DNA of 64,000 nucleotides from Ypsolopha sequella (lineage: Eukaryota; Arthropoda; Insecta; Lepidoptera; Ypsolophidae): contig OW204000.1 of the NCBI GenBank assembly GCA_934047225.1, positions 18,804,001 through 18,868,000 of the forward strand, in the 5' to 3' direction. The notes below the pieces were generated by a model, which did not search any database, was not told the DNA's origin, and saw only the letters and a list, made by a program, of their open reading frames with translations. Below, in pieces: positions 54,001 to 57,763 of this stretch (position 1 is the first letter of the stretch; each line of letters begins with the position of its first letter). A program made the position numbers and the translations under genes.

Positions 54001-54143
54001 TGTATTTAGATCTGTAGTTAAAAAGTACAAATACCTGATTTTCCTCCAATGGTGTTAAGAGCCGCATGGTAGCTTCCAGAATCGGCGTCAGAAATCCAAC
54101 AGACTAGCAAGATGAGGATACAGAATAACTGCTGTTGCCACAT
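20984..54143 (-). CDS. Secreted C-type lectin, five coding exons, 265 aa
   Basis: Assembled by hand from five exons (54143-54035, 49369-49142, 46871-46771, 23467-23359, 21234-20984). All introns are GT...AG, and the junction phases 1, 1, 0, 1 fit exactly: 798 bases, 265 residues plus TGA. Residues 1-22 are a signal peptide (basic-free but strongly hydrophobic), so the protein is secreted. Residues 23-112 are a Pro/Ser-rich linker, followed by CTSC (114-117). The lectin domain spans about 138-262, with cysteines 156, 234, 252 and 260 for the two standard disulphides. EPN (220-222) and WND (247-249) are the usual calcium and mannose-type sugar site. The domain recalls insect lectins of the Drosophila CG9134/schlaff kind; this is from memory, so no symbol is given. 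It probably acts in extracellular recognition or cuticle/immune binding. The introns total about 32 kb and are packed with transposons. Confidence 0.93.
21235..22148. other. Lectin intron 4, proximal part
   Basis: No recognisable gene or element. AT-rich with poly-T runs. The 95-codon minus-strand frame at 21687 has no family features. Confidence 0.4.
22149..22796. mobile_element. hAT-like element, no clear target duplication
   Basis: Ends CAGTAGCGGATTTA and TAAATCCGCCACTG are inverse apart from one base and are hAT-like. The flanking 8-mers (ATAAATGG, ACGTTCAG) do not match, so the insertion is old or an end is displaced. At 22560-22680 it holds sequence related to the small MITE at 24790 (TAGCCCCTATAATGAAGGAT, GTGATTTCCACTGTA). 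No transposase frame. Confidence 0.6.
22797..23358. other. Lectin intron 4, distal part
   Basis: A short inverted pair lies at about 23200-23256 (GCTCGTTAGATAATACAAAC and GTTTGTATTAACTAACGAGC, loop about 16 bases). Nothing else recognised. Confidence 0.5.
23359..23467 (-). CDS. Lectin exon 4
   Basis: Acceptor TTTTCCAG|GCG and donor TTCAG|GTACTT. It encodes ANWFKAQQYCRYHGMHLASI and the following helix, QQENDQLEKYV. This is the classic start of a C-type lectin fold with the first conserved cysteine. Confidence 0.93.
23591..23951 (-). mobile_element. 3' end of an RTE-type LINE in lectin intron 3
   Basis: The minus strand encodes ERAMLGISLMNKIRNEDIR, KVTDIACQISKLKWQW, HICRRRDNRWGRKAL, then (after a frameshift) EWRNMGKAYVQQWTNTG and a stop, followed by a TGATGGATGG tail. 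This is the thumb and C-terminal end of an RTE reverse transcriptase. The 5' truncation is normal for LINEs. It lies 124 bases upstream of lectin exon 4. Confidence 0.85.
23952..24789. other. Lectin intron 3, nothing recognised
   Basis: AT-rich. Two similar short blocks near 24060 and 24200 (AATGATACTATTACCTGA and GATGATACTTTTACCTAA) suggest an old duplication. No coding. Confidence 0.4.
24790..24904. mobile_element. Mariner-like mini-MITE, 115 bp
   Basis: Runs from TACAGTGGAGATCACATCAAG to CTTGATGTGATTTCCACTGTA, so the arms are inverse over 21 bases. TA at each end fits a Tc1/mariner target. The centre (ACACATTGGACTTTG, GGGGCTAATGTAGTACTG) recurs at 51190-51262 and, inverted, near 22590-22680. 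Confidence 0.75.
25026..25440. mobile_element. Mariner-like MITE family C, copy 1
   Basis: The ends TATGTCTTTACCTATGAAATTGCCG and TACCGTTTTC-like inverse AGGTCTTTACATATGAAATT pair up. They resemble mariner ends and sit at TA. The 415 bp are repeated directly at 31957-32368 along their full length. No coding capacity. Confidence 0.75.
25441..25947. other. Lectin intron 3, nothing recognised
   Basis: The reading frame of 82 codons at 25454 has no family features. The sequence GATAGGCACTC/ATCATCAAAAACATAG near 25840 resembles text near 27640 in inverse, too short to define an element. Confidence 0.35.
25948..26135 (+). mobile_element. Fragment of a LINE ORF1 protein
   Basis: Reads LHYTTKADDIAEYVRQKTGD, RVQLLESHRNVNFLAFVVRV and EENFWPQGVV in one frame. 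This is the C-terminal block of gag-like ORF1 proteins found in lepidopteran Jockey/CR1-type LINEs. It ends abruptly after VVTPPS. The overlapping frame at 25974 is its shadow. Confidence 0.6.
26372..26712. mobile_element. Foldback element with an (AT)n microsatellite at its edge
   Basis: AT repeats at 26372-26410 and 26435-26450. TTGGCGAAATTTGAAAC at 26470 is inverted in GAGTTTCGCCAAATAA at 26684. Inside, AATTCTTAAAATTCG pairs with AGTTAAGAATTTCGC. The centre has GAGTCAGCTGATCGGAGCA, shared with the foldback family at 29453 and 31401. Confidence 0.6.
26740..26927 (-). repeat. SINE with tRNA-like head
   Basis: Minus strand: GGTAACTCAGGGGTAGAACG (A box), CTTAATCTTGAGATTAAGGTTCGATTAAGG (B box region), then the body CATCACGTTGGGACGTAAT...GTGAAACGCGGGTTTACCGAG...GGGGCATTCAGGTCG. 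The body recurs at 62394-62525 and, in part, at 7225-7290. This is the most complete copy. Confidence 0.7.
26952..27002. repeat. (TA)n microsatellite
   Basis: About 50 bases of nearly pure TA/ATAC repeats. The 92-codon frame at 26858 reads through it and is spurious. Confidence 0.9.
27003..28440. other. Lectin intron 3 with two LINE tails facing each other
   Basis: 27490-27598 ends with ATGCCTGATAATAAATGA and (TTTGA)n, a Jockey/CR1-type 3' end on the plus strand. At 27703-27728 (AATCA)n begins an opposite copy on the minus strand. A GC-richer block at 27290-27480 has an 88-codon minus frame and a 76-codon plus frame; neither is recognised. The rest is AT-rich. Confidence 0.5.
28441..28798. 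repeat. Rearranged repeat with inverted ends
   Basis: AGCGAAAACAGACTCACACA...CGTACGTA (28441-28479) is inverted at 28760-28798. The inner piece 28480-28540 and the outer piece to 28850 are both found joined in one unbroken copy at 8380-8520. About 220 bp of unrelated sequence, starting with TGTTTATGTTTATGTTTAT, separate the halves. Confidence 0.65.
29453..30389. mobile_element. Foldback MITE family D, copy 1, itself interrupted
   Basis: The arms begin TATAAGGTCTTTCAATTTAA and are inverted at the right end. The palindrome continues through GGAGGTGATTCAGTATC and AGTACTTTTTTTGCGCGAAC. Without the nested piggyBac-like element the length is 265 bp, against 266 bp for the clean copy at 31401. It lies inside the LINE at 29184. 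Confidence 0.85.
29510..30177. mobile_element. piggyBac-like non-autonomous element at TTAA
   Basis: Flanked by TTAA at 29506-29509 and 30178-30181. Ends are CACTAGAGTACACGCG and, inverted, CACTACGGTACACGCG. The inner sub-terminal repeat GGCCTACTATAGTAG pairs with CTAATATAGTAGGCC. The matching empty TTAA lies at 31454-31457 in the sister MITE. A short frame near 29850-29925 (PDLQALVRESELQENEEERL) may be the remains of a transposase N-terminus after internal deletion. Confidence 0.88.
30690..31315. other. Lectin intron 3, AT-rich, nothing recognised
   Basis: Probably partly 3' UTR of the LINE at 29184. No coding. Confidence 0.35.
31316..31400. mobile_element. Right end of a (TA)CAAGGTGA family foldback
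   Basis: ACAAAAATCATTATTGGTTC through AATTCACCTTGTA matches the right third of the copy at 17932. The left part is missing. The family D MITE begins at its very end. Confidence 0.75.
31401..31666. mobile_element. Foldback MITE family D, copy 2, uninterrupted
   Basis: 266 bp, palindromic nearly throughout, with ends TATAAGGTCTTTCAATTTAA. It carries the unoccupied TTAA (31454) at the same offset (53 bases) as the occupied one in copy 1. Confidence 0.9.
31667..31956. other. Lectin intron 3, nothing recognised
   Basis: Short AT-rich single-copy sequence between two MITEs; no element or coding sequence seen. Confidence 0.4.
31957..32368. mobile_element. Mariner-like MITE family C, copy 2
   Basis: Direct repeat of 25026-25440 with scattered differences. 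Begins TAGGTCTATGAAATTGC and ends GCAATTTCATATCTAAAGACCTA, inverse of each other. Confidence 0.75.
32369..33431. other. Lectin intron 3, nothing recognised
   Basis: Contains (ATT)n at about 32460-32480 and (CATC)n near 33430. The two overlapping minus frames at 32683-32984 have no family features. Confidence 0.4.
33432..33628 (-). mobile_element. 3' end fragment of an RTE-type LINE
   Basis: Close copy of 7295-7490 with the same CCAGCAGTGGACGAACTAGG and ATGGATGG tail on the minus strand. The reading frame is broken by a stop (GAGTGGTAAAG). Confidence 0.65.
33629..34487. other. Lectin intron 3 with a short hairpin
   Basis: AACTGACGACTTTGCTCTGA followed by AAAGTCGTCAGTT (33837-33870) forms a 13-bp perfect stem. 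The 72-codon frame at 33833 lies across it and is spurious. The rest is AT-rich with long A and T runs. Confidence 0.5.
34551..35004 (-). repeat. BEL/Pao element 2, 3' LTR
   Basis: Minus strand begins TGTACGCGCCGCG and ends GGCACCCACA; 454 bp. No difference from 41098-41551 was noticed. Contains an AATAAATATT-type signal only on the opposite strand; the promoter and poly(A) sites are not assigned. Confidence 0.93.
35005..35020 (-). promoter_or_regulatory. Polypurine tract of BEL/Pao element 2
   Basis: Minus strand CCAGGCCGGGGGAAGT directly before the 3' LTR. The GGGGGAAG part is the likely plus-strand primer. Confidence 0.75.
35133..40280 (-). CDS. BEL/Pao element 2 polyprotein (gag, protease, RT, RNase H, integrase)
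   Basis: One uninterrupted frame of 1715 codons; the first Met (40280) is internal. Gag of the DUF1759 type (about 40-215) precedes three zinc clusters (CVLC 270, CTNC 304, CGVC 322). Protease has LDTGA (458-462), the normal active site. RT has YMDD at 867-870. RNase H residues are D1042 (FADAS), E1088 (LPRLEL), D1120 (FSDST) and D1165 (ENPADV). The integrase zinc finger is H1346...C1386, and its DDE triad is D1418, D1484 and E1538. The usual BEL C-terminal tail with WPLG near 1680 follows. All catalytic residues I could check are present, so pol looks functional. The true gag start is probably at 40497, one frame away. Confidence 0.95.
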   Translation of the reverse strand: MEVDEDATPDFKVLHAFDGLYCSIKSVQSSLESNLASNDFLNKKLPPLDLVSFDGNPTKWLQFYENFRNLIHNNARLANAEKVQYLIGKLSGKALTVCSGLPPTGDNYPIIWNALIEKYDDKRIQASNYVEQMLHYKPNLNASAGSLDHFLEQFCAAEAALQQLKIKDLSDFMITHLALSKLDRETVALFEQKNRDVSIPKFADVVQFVKEQSKLHLLRPSSVSKPFQNANKNYNSPAPAKCYNLPASSKSKTFLVNSDFQPNHNQPRACVLCKGEVHPLYKCSYFINLNAYDKNHAVRNYNFCTNCLGFHATQNCKSLNRCGVCRRRHHTQLHIENSNFQPRIEPATSSHHAPSHRGSCAAAGPPPIAPSARSTPAQTPQQVNSRAPPALSAPQPHSPALSQPNHVEQASRVNTNDTALSVVTPSANNFNNTTVLLPTATVYVNNNAGKPVKVRIFLDTGAMSHFISRKCCERLNLKINHAPSTIKGIGCSQSSSLGFTRFTMQSRFDPRCQYNVNARVIDTITDHLPNTPIDTSDLTHLRNLQMADESFNSPAEIDCLIGNELFPLLLGSGKIMSPNSSLVAIETTLGYVAMGKANCLQENYTSSVDDAFCAFVQPSLETLTQSFWELEHVPSKKHIIRDDEICEEIFQSTTTRSDTGEYTVHLPFKHEPTELGNSYAIAKCRLIKLEKSLDSNSEIREGYNETLKDYINKGYLSKVDNPSTEGYYIPHRAVYRPDKTSSKIRIVLNASSATTSGNSSNNLLYTGPNLQNTIFELLVNLRLFSVALSADIEKMFFRVCLTPSHHKYQRILFRFDPTAKIDTYEFNRVSFGVSSSPYLAMRVVRQLAADERERYPLASHEAENHMYMDDYVNSVDGLHVAEQTYSQMVDLFTAGGFRLIKWISNNTEMMNKIPSTQKNTEAVEFDANANAKIVGMKWKPIEDIFFFKIKLENEECTKRTVLSVTARLFDPLGLISPVVAFMKLLFQECCKLGIDWDTPILNKTILSKWHQFHSELHILQQIKIPRHNGVTAGTHVTLIGFADASEQCYGAVVYIRVGSAENLGGTVALLASKSRIAPLKKLSLPRLELCASLLLSNFLSALCEIIGKRIHINKIFAFSDSTVALTWIHSPAFRFHTFVANRISEINAKTPAKHWFHISGQENPADVITRPVTPKSLISNDLWFHSPAWTTSPLVEWPIKPFLPNKQHLEAKTIALKVEVSQSGVLNPIQELADRVSTWKKLLHSMVYVLRFSKRLASRGLITVSDLDFAEMYIIRYLQNKHFAQDISALNINKRCSVALLKLNPFLDGGILRVGGRLKNSDLDYGQKHPILLPAKDRITQLIVDHFHYTNLHTGPALLLSLIRQKFWILAARNLIRQRVHKCNICFKLNPKSTYPLMGDLPSFRVSEAKSFVYSSVDYCGPFYITHIRRRGIKSHKAYICLFVCLTTKALHLELVSDLSSDLFLAAFKRFICRRGPVSMIYSDGGTNFIGAKRKLDEMYALLQSDAHNTYLTQQLAEFRIQFKHSPPFGPHFNGLVEINVRSVKTHLYKVIGSQVLTYEEFSTVLVQIEGLLNSRPLCVLSSDPSDLSALTPCHFLNVTPLKYLPAEDYTDQLDNRLTRYQLLNKITHSFWRRWSQEYLTSLQQREKWLTPANPIKIGTLVVIKDMKAHPMCWPLGIVEEVYPGKDSIVRAAKVKTINGSYVRPVVRLCPLSLQ
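40281..40497 (-). pseudogene. Out-of-frame N-terminus of BEL/Pao element 2 gag
   Basis: ATG at 40497 opens MPPKKDETPKVTSK, a typical BEL gag start. After about 50 codons it runs into TAG at about 40338, while the main frame shows good gag-like sequence (CQSLEKTRTEFS) from about 40350. The distance 40497 to 40280 is 72 codons plus one base, so there is a one-base gain (or two-base loss) near 40350. It may be a mutation, a sequencing error or a programmed shift. Confidence 0.75.
41074..41091 (-). promoter_or_regulatory. Primer-binding site of BEL/Pao element 2
   Basis: Minus strand TGGTCCTTCTCCCCGATC starting 6 bases after the 5' LTR. It begins with TGG as expected for pairing with a tRNA CCA end. 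The tRNA is not assigned. Confidence 0.7.
41098..41551 (-). repeat. BEL/Pao element 2, 5' LTR
   Basis: 454 bp, same ends and apparently the same sequence as 34551-35004. Followed on the right by the AGTAT duplication. Confidence 0.93.
41759..44480. other. Lectin intron 3 with dispersed repeats
   Basis: 42448-42550 is the inverted partner of 5945-6057. 43385-43408 (AATCTAATCTAATCTAAT) looks like a LINE tail. At 44054-44330 TAGGGTTGCCAGATGGTCGGGATT and several GTCCCGAC blocks form an old repeat. The rest is AT-rich and non-coding. Confidence 0.5.
44481..44635. mobile_element. Foldback MITE family E, copy 1
   Basis: AATATTATTAGAGTGCATTACAAACTAGAAAATATA and the following AACAAATCCAAGGACAAGAA are inverted at the right, with a loop of about 30 bases around GGCCCGGGG. 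The ends are shared with the element at 59082-59583. Confidence 0.85.
44636..45025. other. Lectin intron 3, nothing recognised
   Basis: Contains a weak inverted pair AGTGAACTTCGTTCAGG / CATTCACTTTTTGG near 44740. No coding. Confidence 0.4.
45026..45688. mobile_element. Element with perfect 31-bp terminal inverted repeats
   Basis: CCTAAACTCCGGCCGTTCAT continuing to GAGAATG (45026-45056) is exactly inverted at 45658-45688. The 663-bp element has no long frame. Flanks ACAA and TGAG show no clear duplication. An internal GAATCAGCTGACTCAATTT (about 45229) recalls the GAGTCAGCTGATCGGA core of other foldbacks. Superfamily unknown. Confidence 0.85.
45689..45905. other. Lectin intron 3 spacer
   Basis: No coding or repeat seen. 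Ends with TTGAACGG (45898-45905), the left target duplication of the next element. Confidence 0.5.
45906..46167. mobile_element. hAT-like MITE with perfect 8-bp target duplication
   Basis: CAGAGGCGTGCACAGAACTT at the left is inverted at the right (CAGTGGCGTGCACAGAACTT) and the arms continue for about 53 bp (GCAAGCAATTGGTCAAGAAT). Flanked by TTGAACGG on both sides (45898-45905, 46168-46175). A second inner palindrome, GGGTAGACATTGTCTACCC, forms the tip. Length 262 bp. Confidence 0.92.
46428..46590. mobile_element. GC-rich foldback MITE
   Basis: GGGCCCGTAGCACAGTGTTTAATCGCGCGCGA is inverted at the right with three differences. An inner pair, AGGAGCGTGAC / GTCACGCTCCT, continues the stem. The 163-bp sequence could fold end to end. 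It lies 181 bases before lectin exon 3 in transcript order reversed, that is in intron 3. No target duplication found. Confidence 0.8.
46771..46871 (-). CDS. Lectin exon 3
   Basis: Acceptor TGTTTCAG|AATGC and donor TTCAAG|GTAAGC. It encodes CTSCQDDELGVTRW through RYYLGIFFK and ends in phase 0. RYYLGIFFK is the first strand of the lectin domain. Confidence 0.9.
46872..47059. other. Lectin intron 2, start of spacer
   Basis: Single-copy sequence; nothing recognised. Confidence 0.4.
47060..47440. mobile_element. MITE with 25-bp terminal inverted repeats
   Basis: GTGTAGAAAATAAACTACATCAAAA (47060-47084) is inverted at 47416-47440. Inside, ACAGGGTTG-CT and GTCAGCAAAAAAAA occur twice, about 245 bases apart, in the same direction. 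So the element has both inverted ends and an internal duplication. No coding. Confidence 0.75.
47441..48522. other. Lectin intron 2, with (GAAT)n at 47791
   Basis: TGAATGAATGAATGAATGAA at 47791-47812 looks like a LINE tail facing left. Otherwise AT-rich; nothing recognised. Confidence 0.45.
48523..48972. mobile_element. MITE family F (TATAACCCGCGC ends), copy 1
   Basis: TATAACCCGCGCATATAAAGAAAAGATCT is inverted at the right (AGATCTTTTCTTTACCTGCGCGGGTTATA). TA at both tips. 450 bp, no coding. The inner half is not palindromic, unlike the copy at 54510. Lies in lectin intron 2. Confidence 0.8.
49142..49369 (-). CDS. Lectin exon 2 (linker)
   Basis: Acceptor TATTCGGCAG|GT and donor GAAG|GTAATC. 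The 228 bases complete the split Gly codon of exon 1 and end with a split Glu codon. The encoded linker is rich in Pro, Ser and Leu (SNPPPLSHSSLLL) with no known domain. It would be missed by homology search because only the phases and position support it. Confidence 0.82.
49590..50162 (+). mobile_element. Long repeat B, copy 2
   Basis: Direct copy of 19028-19500 followed by an end with GGGCGGTTGATTGGATTTCACCTTGTATA, close to the end of the foldback at 10531. In lectin intron 1, 221 bases upstream of exon 2 in transcript order. No transposase frame. Confidence 0.65.
50163..51189. other. Lectin intron 1 with LINE tail and partial MITE
   Basis: 50447-50477 (TTTGAATTTGAATTTGAAT) is a LINE-type tail on the plus strand, and two similar AT-rich blocks before it (50215-50260, 50300-50350) suggest an internal duplication. 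At 50873 TGGATATCACATCAAGCTAT resembles the end of the 24790 MITE. Confidence 0.45.
51190..51262. repeat. Partial copy of the 24790 mini-MITE
   Basis: ATACACATTGGACTTTGCAC and GTAGTACTGTAAGTGTATA match the centre of 24790-24904; the CAGTGGA ends are absent here. With the end-like piece at 50873 this may be one copy split by about 300 bases. Confidence 0.6.
51263..52837. other. Lectin intron 1, nothing recognised
   Basis: AT-rich. The 90-codon frame at 52411 and a 60-codon frame at 52646 cross a GC-rich block (52660-52740) but show no family features. Confidence 0.4.
52838..53007 (+). repeat. GGTTCCGTAC repeat, copy 1 (short)
   Basis: Begins ACCAGCCAAGTACGAGTCAG with GACTCGCGTACC-AGGGTTCCGTA and ends GGTACGGAACCCTAAAAA. 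Other copies are at 54964, 59112 and 60374. The inner part is deleted relative to the copy at 59112. Confidence 0.8.
53490..53813. mobile_element. Foldback MITE, arms about 105 bp
   Basis: GAAAAACCCGCCTTTTTCTAATTAATCG-AACAGAACACTT... continuing to ACCTTATTACTTATGTATTG is inverted at 53707-53813. The 112-base loop is A-rich. The frames at 53615, 53760 and 53784 are by-products of the arms. Confidence 0.8.
53814..54034. other. Lectin intron 1, first 221 bases
   Basis: Non-coding; the intron begins with GTATTTGT at 54034 on the minus strand. Nothing else recognised. Confidence 0.4.
54035..54143 (-). CDS. Lectin exon 1 (start codon and signal peptide)
   Basis: ATG at 54143. The peptide begins MWQQQLFCILILLVCW, a clear signal sequence, and ends after GGKS with donor CAG|GTATTT. 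Phase 1. An upstream non-coding exon cannot be excluded. Confidence 0.88.
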
Positions 54144-54260
54144 TTTTCACTATTATAATTTTCACTTTATTAATATATTTTTTCCAATAGCGAGACGTCT
54201 GATTGGTCAACTGGATGCTCTTGTTTGACGGTGCAGTTGCGTTATGGCGAGCCACTAGAA
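54144..54260 (-). promoter_or_regulatory. Upstream region of the lectin gene
   Basis: On the minus strand, TTGACCAATCAGACG contains a good CCAAT box about 60 bases upstream of the ATG. CTATTGG (an inverted CCAAT) and an AT-rich ATATATTAATAAAG follow at about 25-45 bases. The transcription start is not known, so this is only a likely promoter or 5' UTR. Confidence 0.35.
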
Positions 54261-54509
54261 TTACGAGATTGAGCTGGTTTCCTAATGAGGTGACGTGTAG
54301 ACCTGCCTTAATGAGTGGTTAAAGGCTTTTTGGTGTTCGATAGACGTTATAAATAAATTAAATTAAAATAGATACAACAAGGTATTTAACGTTTCTGGAG
54401 CAAAGGGCGAGCGTCGCTCCGAAATGTTTTAGAATTACTTCAAATCTAAAGCGCTATTCGCCCCTTAAGTGCCCTCATATTTTCCGACCCTTATTTATTA
54501 CATCCAGTA

Positions 54510-54812
54510 TATAATCCGCGCAGTTAAAGAAAGGAATTGAAAATGGCGTCGTGTATTTAAGTCTGCATTGAACTGGTCAGCTTGAAAATTTGTTGCTTTA
54601 GTATTATTTTGTATGGAGTGAGATTGACCGGCAAATCTTACGGTCGCAAGTGTACCGCATGCAAAAAAAGTAGTCTGGATTTGCCGCTCAAGCTTACTTC
54701 ATACAAAATAATACTAAAGCAACAAATTTTTATGCTGACTCTATCACAGTTCAATGCAGACACAAGTACACGACGCCATTTTTAATTCCTTTCTTTAACT
54801 GCGCGGGTTATA
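54510..54812. mobile_element. MITE family F, copy 2, with arms of about 115 bp
   Basis: TATAATCCGCGCAGTTAAAG...AATGGCGTCGTGTATTTAAG...TTTGTTGCTTTAGTATTATT (54510-54624) is inverted at about 54692-54812. TA at both tips. The ends are the same as at 48523. The 67-codon frame at 54582 lies within it and is spurious. Located about 370 bases upstream of the lectin start codon. Confidence 0.85.
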
Positions 54813-54963
54813 CAAACTTAAGGAAGGTTAAACAATCAATAATAAATCAAAGTGGTGGTGTGTTCCTAGATCGTAGTTATCTATACTACTCAAAATTATT
54901 TGAGGGTTCCGATTTCCATATGGTCAGAATTTAACCCTAAAATTACGCAACTCATACGTTAAT

Positions 54964-55150
54964 AAAACCGGTCAAGTGCGAGTATTTGTGAGTTTCGGAT
55001 TAAATCCTTAATTTTTGCCAAAAGACCTCCCTCTGTACCACAGTTTAAGATTGTAAGTCAAGAAGATAACCTATAGATAGGTTTTGATGATCAGTCAGTT
55101 TTGATGATCAGTCAGTTTTCGTTTTTCCACGACGAGGTCTGGAACCCTAA
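54964..55150 (+). repeat. GGTTCCGTAC repeat, copy 2 (degenerate)
   Basis: AAAACCGGTCAAGTGCGAGT at the left and GAGGTCTGGAACCCTAACA at the right match the ends of the family. A 22-base unit, GTCAGTTTTGATGATCA, is tandemly repeated near 55090. Confidence 0.6.
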
Positions 55151-55370
55151 CAAGTGATATAGAGTTGAGACAAACTAGAAAAAACAAGTTCTATTTGTCC
55201 TAAACATAGACACAGGTTTTCTTAGCGCAACCGCATTAATATTAAAATCGGTTGCAAAGGTGGATTTGAATGGAAAAAGGCCGTACTTTCAGTAGGTCTA
55301 TTTTCATAATATTAAATAAATTTATATTAACTTTTTTACGAGTAGTCTTGTTTGTATATTAATATAATTA
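55151..55370. other. Spacer, nothing recognised
   Basis: AT-rich single-copy sequence. Confidence 0.4.
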
Positions 55371-55680
55371 TACAACGTCTAACAGAAAGGTGTAACCATA
55401 TTTGAAGAGCTTATTCAGTCAATGGTATAGAACAACTTTTACTATGGAGCCAACCCTGAAATCTCAAAAAAAAATCTACCCTGCCATACATTTCGGCCAA
55501 GCGGCATTGCATTTTTCTATGAAACAGTTAATTTTTTTTTCGAGTTACAGGGTTTGTTCCAAACTAAAAGTTGTTCATTGACTGAACAATCTCTTCAAAT
55601 ATGGTCCGTTTTAATTAAAGTAAATAAATAAATAAAAAAAATAATAAAAAAATGGTTACACCTTTCTGTTACACGTTGTA
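55371..55680. mobile_element. MITE with TACAACGTGTAACAG ends
   Basis: TACAACGTCTAACAGAAAGG-TGTAACCAT is inverted at the right with one difference. The inner pair CTTATTCAGTCAATG / CATTGACTGAACAA extends the stem. TA at both tips suggests a Tc1/mariner-type target. 310 bp, no coding. Confidence 0.8.
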
Positions 55681-56425
55681 TATATTAAATTATAAATTTA
55701 CACAAATAACAAACTTATATAAATAAACTTAATAATAAAACAAGATACTGGGCCCGGCATCAATTGCAATTATAATGACAGGATGACAATGATAATAATA
55801 AAAAAGTATATAGAAATAAAACCTAACTACTTTCTTAAAATTTTCTTAATAGTCTTTTATTCTTATTTTCTTAATAGTCTTCTATTCTTATATTATATTG
55901 TGATCTAGATATTTTTGGCCTCTTTTTCTCGAAAGATTACAATCATATTTCTTCGTTCTTTTCTTTTTGAGAAAGAGGGAAGCCTACCGACCTTACAGCA
56001 ATTGGCATTATATTTATATTTCATTTACAATAACAGTCACTTGAATGTTGTATAACGCTTTATTAATACCATGCGGTCTAAAGTCGAGTGAATGAAGTAC
56101 TAATATTGGTTATTAGTAGAAAAAATCCATAACATCGGCCTTCGCAATTTTTACGCTGGTGCTAAAATCGCCGTACTGTCTGTTAAGATATATTAGGACA
56201 ATAGAATTAAAATTATATGAGTGTAATGAAATATCTGAAATAAATAAATAAATATTTCATAGCTAAGCATAATTTTACATAATTTCATGTAGAGAGACAA
56301 TTGTGTACGATCACCAAAAGAGATGTGACCAAGCCTAGCGCAAATACTTTTGGTTATCCTACAACTGACGAATGATAGGTGAGGCTAGGAATAATTGAAC
56401 AATAGTGCAAGTGTGTATGTATAGG
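55681..56425. other. Spacer, nothing recognised
   Basis: A tandem duplication CTTATTTTCTTAATAGTCTT at 55836-55890. Otherwise AT-rich. Ends with GTATAGG, the left duplication of the next element. Confidence 0.5.
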
Positions 56426-56866
56426 CATAGACTAAGTATTACTACGTATAGACTAGCAGTTCCCATACATCAGTTTGTAGCCATCAGGTGTAAAAATCTA
56501 ACGAAATCTAGATGGCGTTGCTTAATCCTCTAACGAACACGATGCTTAAGAAAACCGATTGGTGACGCTATAATAGCACAGCAATGTCACGTAACGTAAA
56601 AATAATTCCCAATTCGATAATAGATGGCACTGAAATATTCACTGTTAGTGTTGCCAACTTAGCGCCATCTACTTTTTCTAAGCAAAGCTATTACAGCCAC
56701 ATGTTTACTTAGTAACCATGATAGTTTACTTGCAGCCAATTAAACAAATTATGCTTATTTGCAACACTTGGCGACACCTAGTGTCGTAAGGGCGCGTAAC
56801 ATTTTTTTGCGACGCCTTGATGTATGAGAGTTGTCGGTCTATACGTAGTAATACTTTTAGTCTATG
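56426..56866. mobile_element. MITE with CATAGACTAA ends and a 7-bp duplication
   Basis: CATAGACTAAGTATTACTAC...GTATAGAC...CATACATCA is inverted at the right with a 2-base indel; arms about 48 bp. GTATAGG flanks both sides (56419-56425 and 56867-56873). 441 bp. The 7-bp duplication fits none of the common classes exactly; hAT and P usually give 8. Confidence 0.82.
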
Positions 56867-57763
56867 GTATAGGTACGTTAAGTGCAGGCCCGTAGCAAGG
56901 GTTCATTTGCGGGGGAGGAGCTAAAACTTTCAGAAATGCTTGCAATAAAAAATACGTGTCGTGTTCAATCCATTTTTTTATTTAATTTACATATAGGTGG
57001 TTGAAGTATCAATAACTTTTTCGTTACTATGAGTCGTCTATAAGGAAGAGAAACTATTTTAGATTTTTTGAAAATTAATGTTATCGGCAACTATGTTTAG
57101 AAAGTGTGTAATTTGAATAAGCCACCCTAAAAATGTAATATTTAGTATGTCAAACTAGATACCTGTCCGTCAAACAGTTTATTTTTATAAACTAGTACGG
57201 CGAGTAGTCTTGACTTGACTATAAATCTAATTATGTAAAACTTTATGGTTAAGGGTTTTGCTAATTGTTATTTATCGTAAATAATAAACTTTTAATGTAC
57301 CTTTGTTGTTGTGAGTAAATTCATTCATTCATTCATTCATTCGGCGGTAGGCTGATTATCCCTGCGGTCCGTAATAGAATTACAATAGATCATAAGCCAT
57401 TCACTTCATACTTTCGTAATCGATTTTAGCGATATAATTCTATTTCGGAACGCAGGGTATGTATTGATTCCTCATTCTTCATCTCGTCTTTATGTTGTTC
57501 ACATTTCTTGCCACTCTTCTCGATTGTTGAAATCGATCGGTTAGTTTTACAGACGTTCAATTTTACTCACGGATTCCCTTGAAATAGTACATACTGGTCT
57601 ACGAAAAAAACAAATTCATACGGCCAATCAATTTATCCATAAATGACGGTAGAACTAGTTCAAAACTAATTTATTACAGTGCACGAGTGGACATAGTTTC
57701 CGGATTAGTTTCAGGGGAAATTGACATTTCCTCTTCAGAAAATAGAGAGCTCTATTTGATAAC
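56867..57763. other. Spacer with LINE tail
   Basis: GCAGGCCCGTAGCAAGGG at 56883 looks like one end of a hAT element without a partner. (ATTC)n at 57320-57342 looks like a LINE tail. 57353-57365 (TGATTATCCCTGCGGTCCG) is inverted, loosely, near 57440. No coding. Confidence 0.45.

Noticed and set aside
54582..54785. 67-codon frame with CxxC motif
   Set aside because: Lies wholly within the palindromic MITE at 54510; the apparent motif is an accident of the arms.
47791..57342. Repeats such as (GAAT)n, (ATTC)n and (TTTGA)n as possible CRISPR or satellite arrays
   Set aside because: Units of 4-6 bases without spacers; they look like LINE tails or microsatellites.
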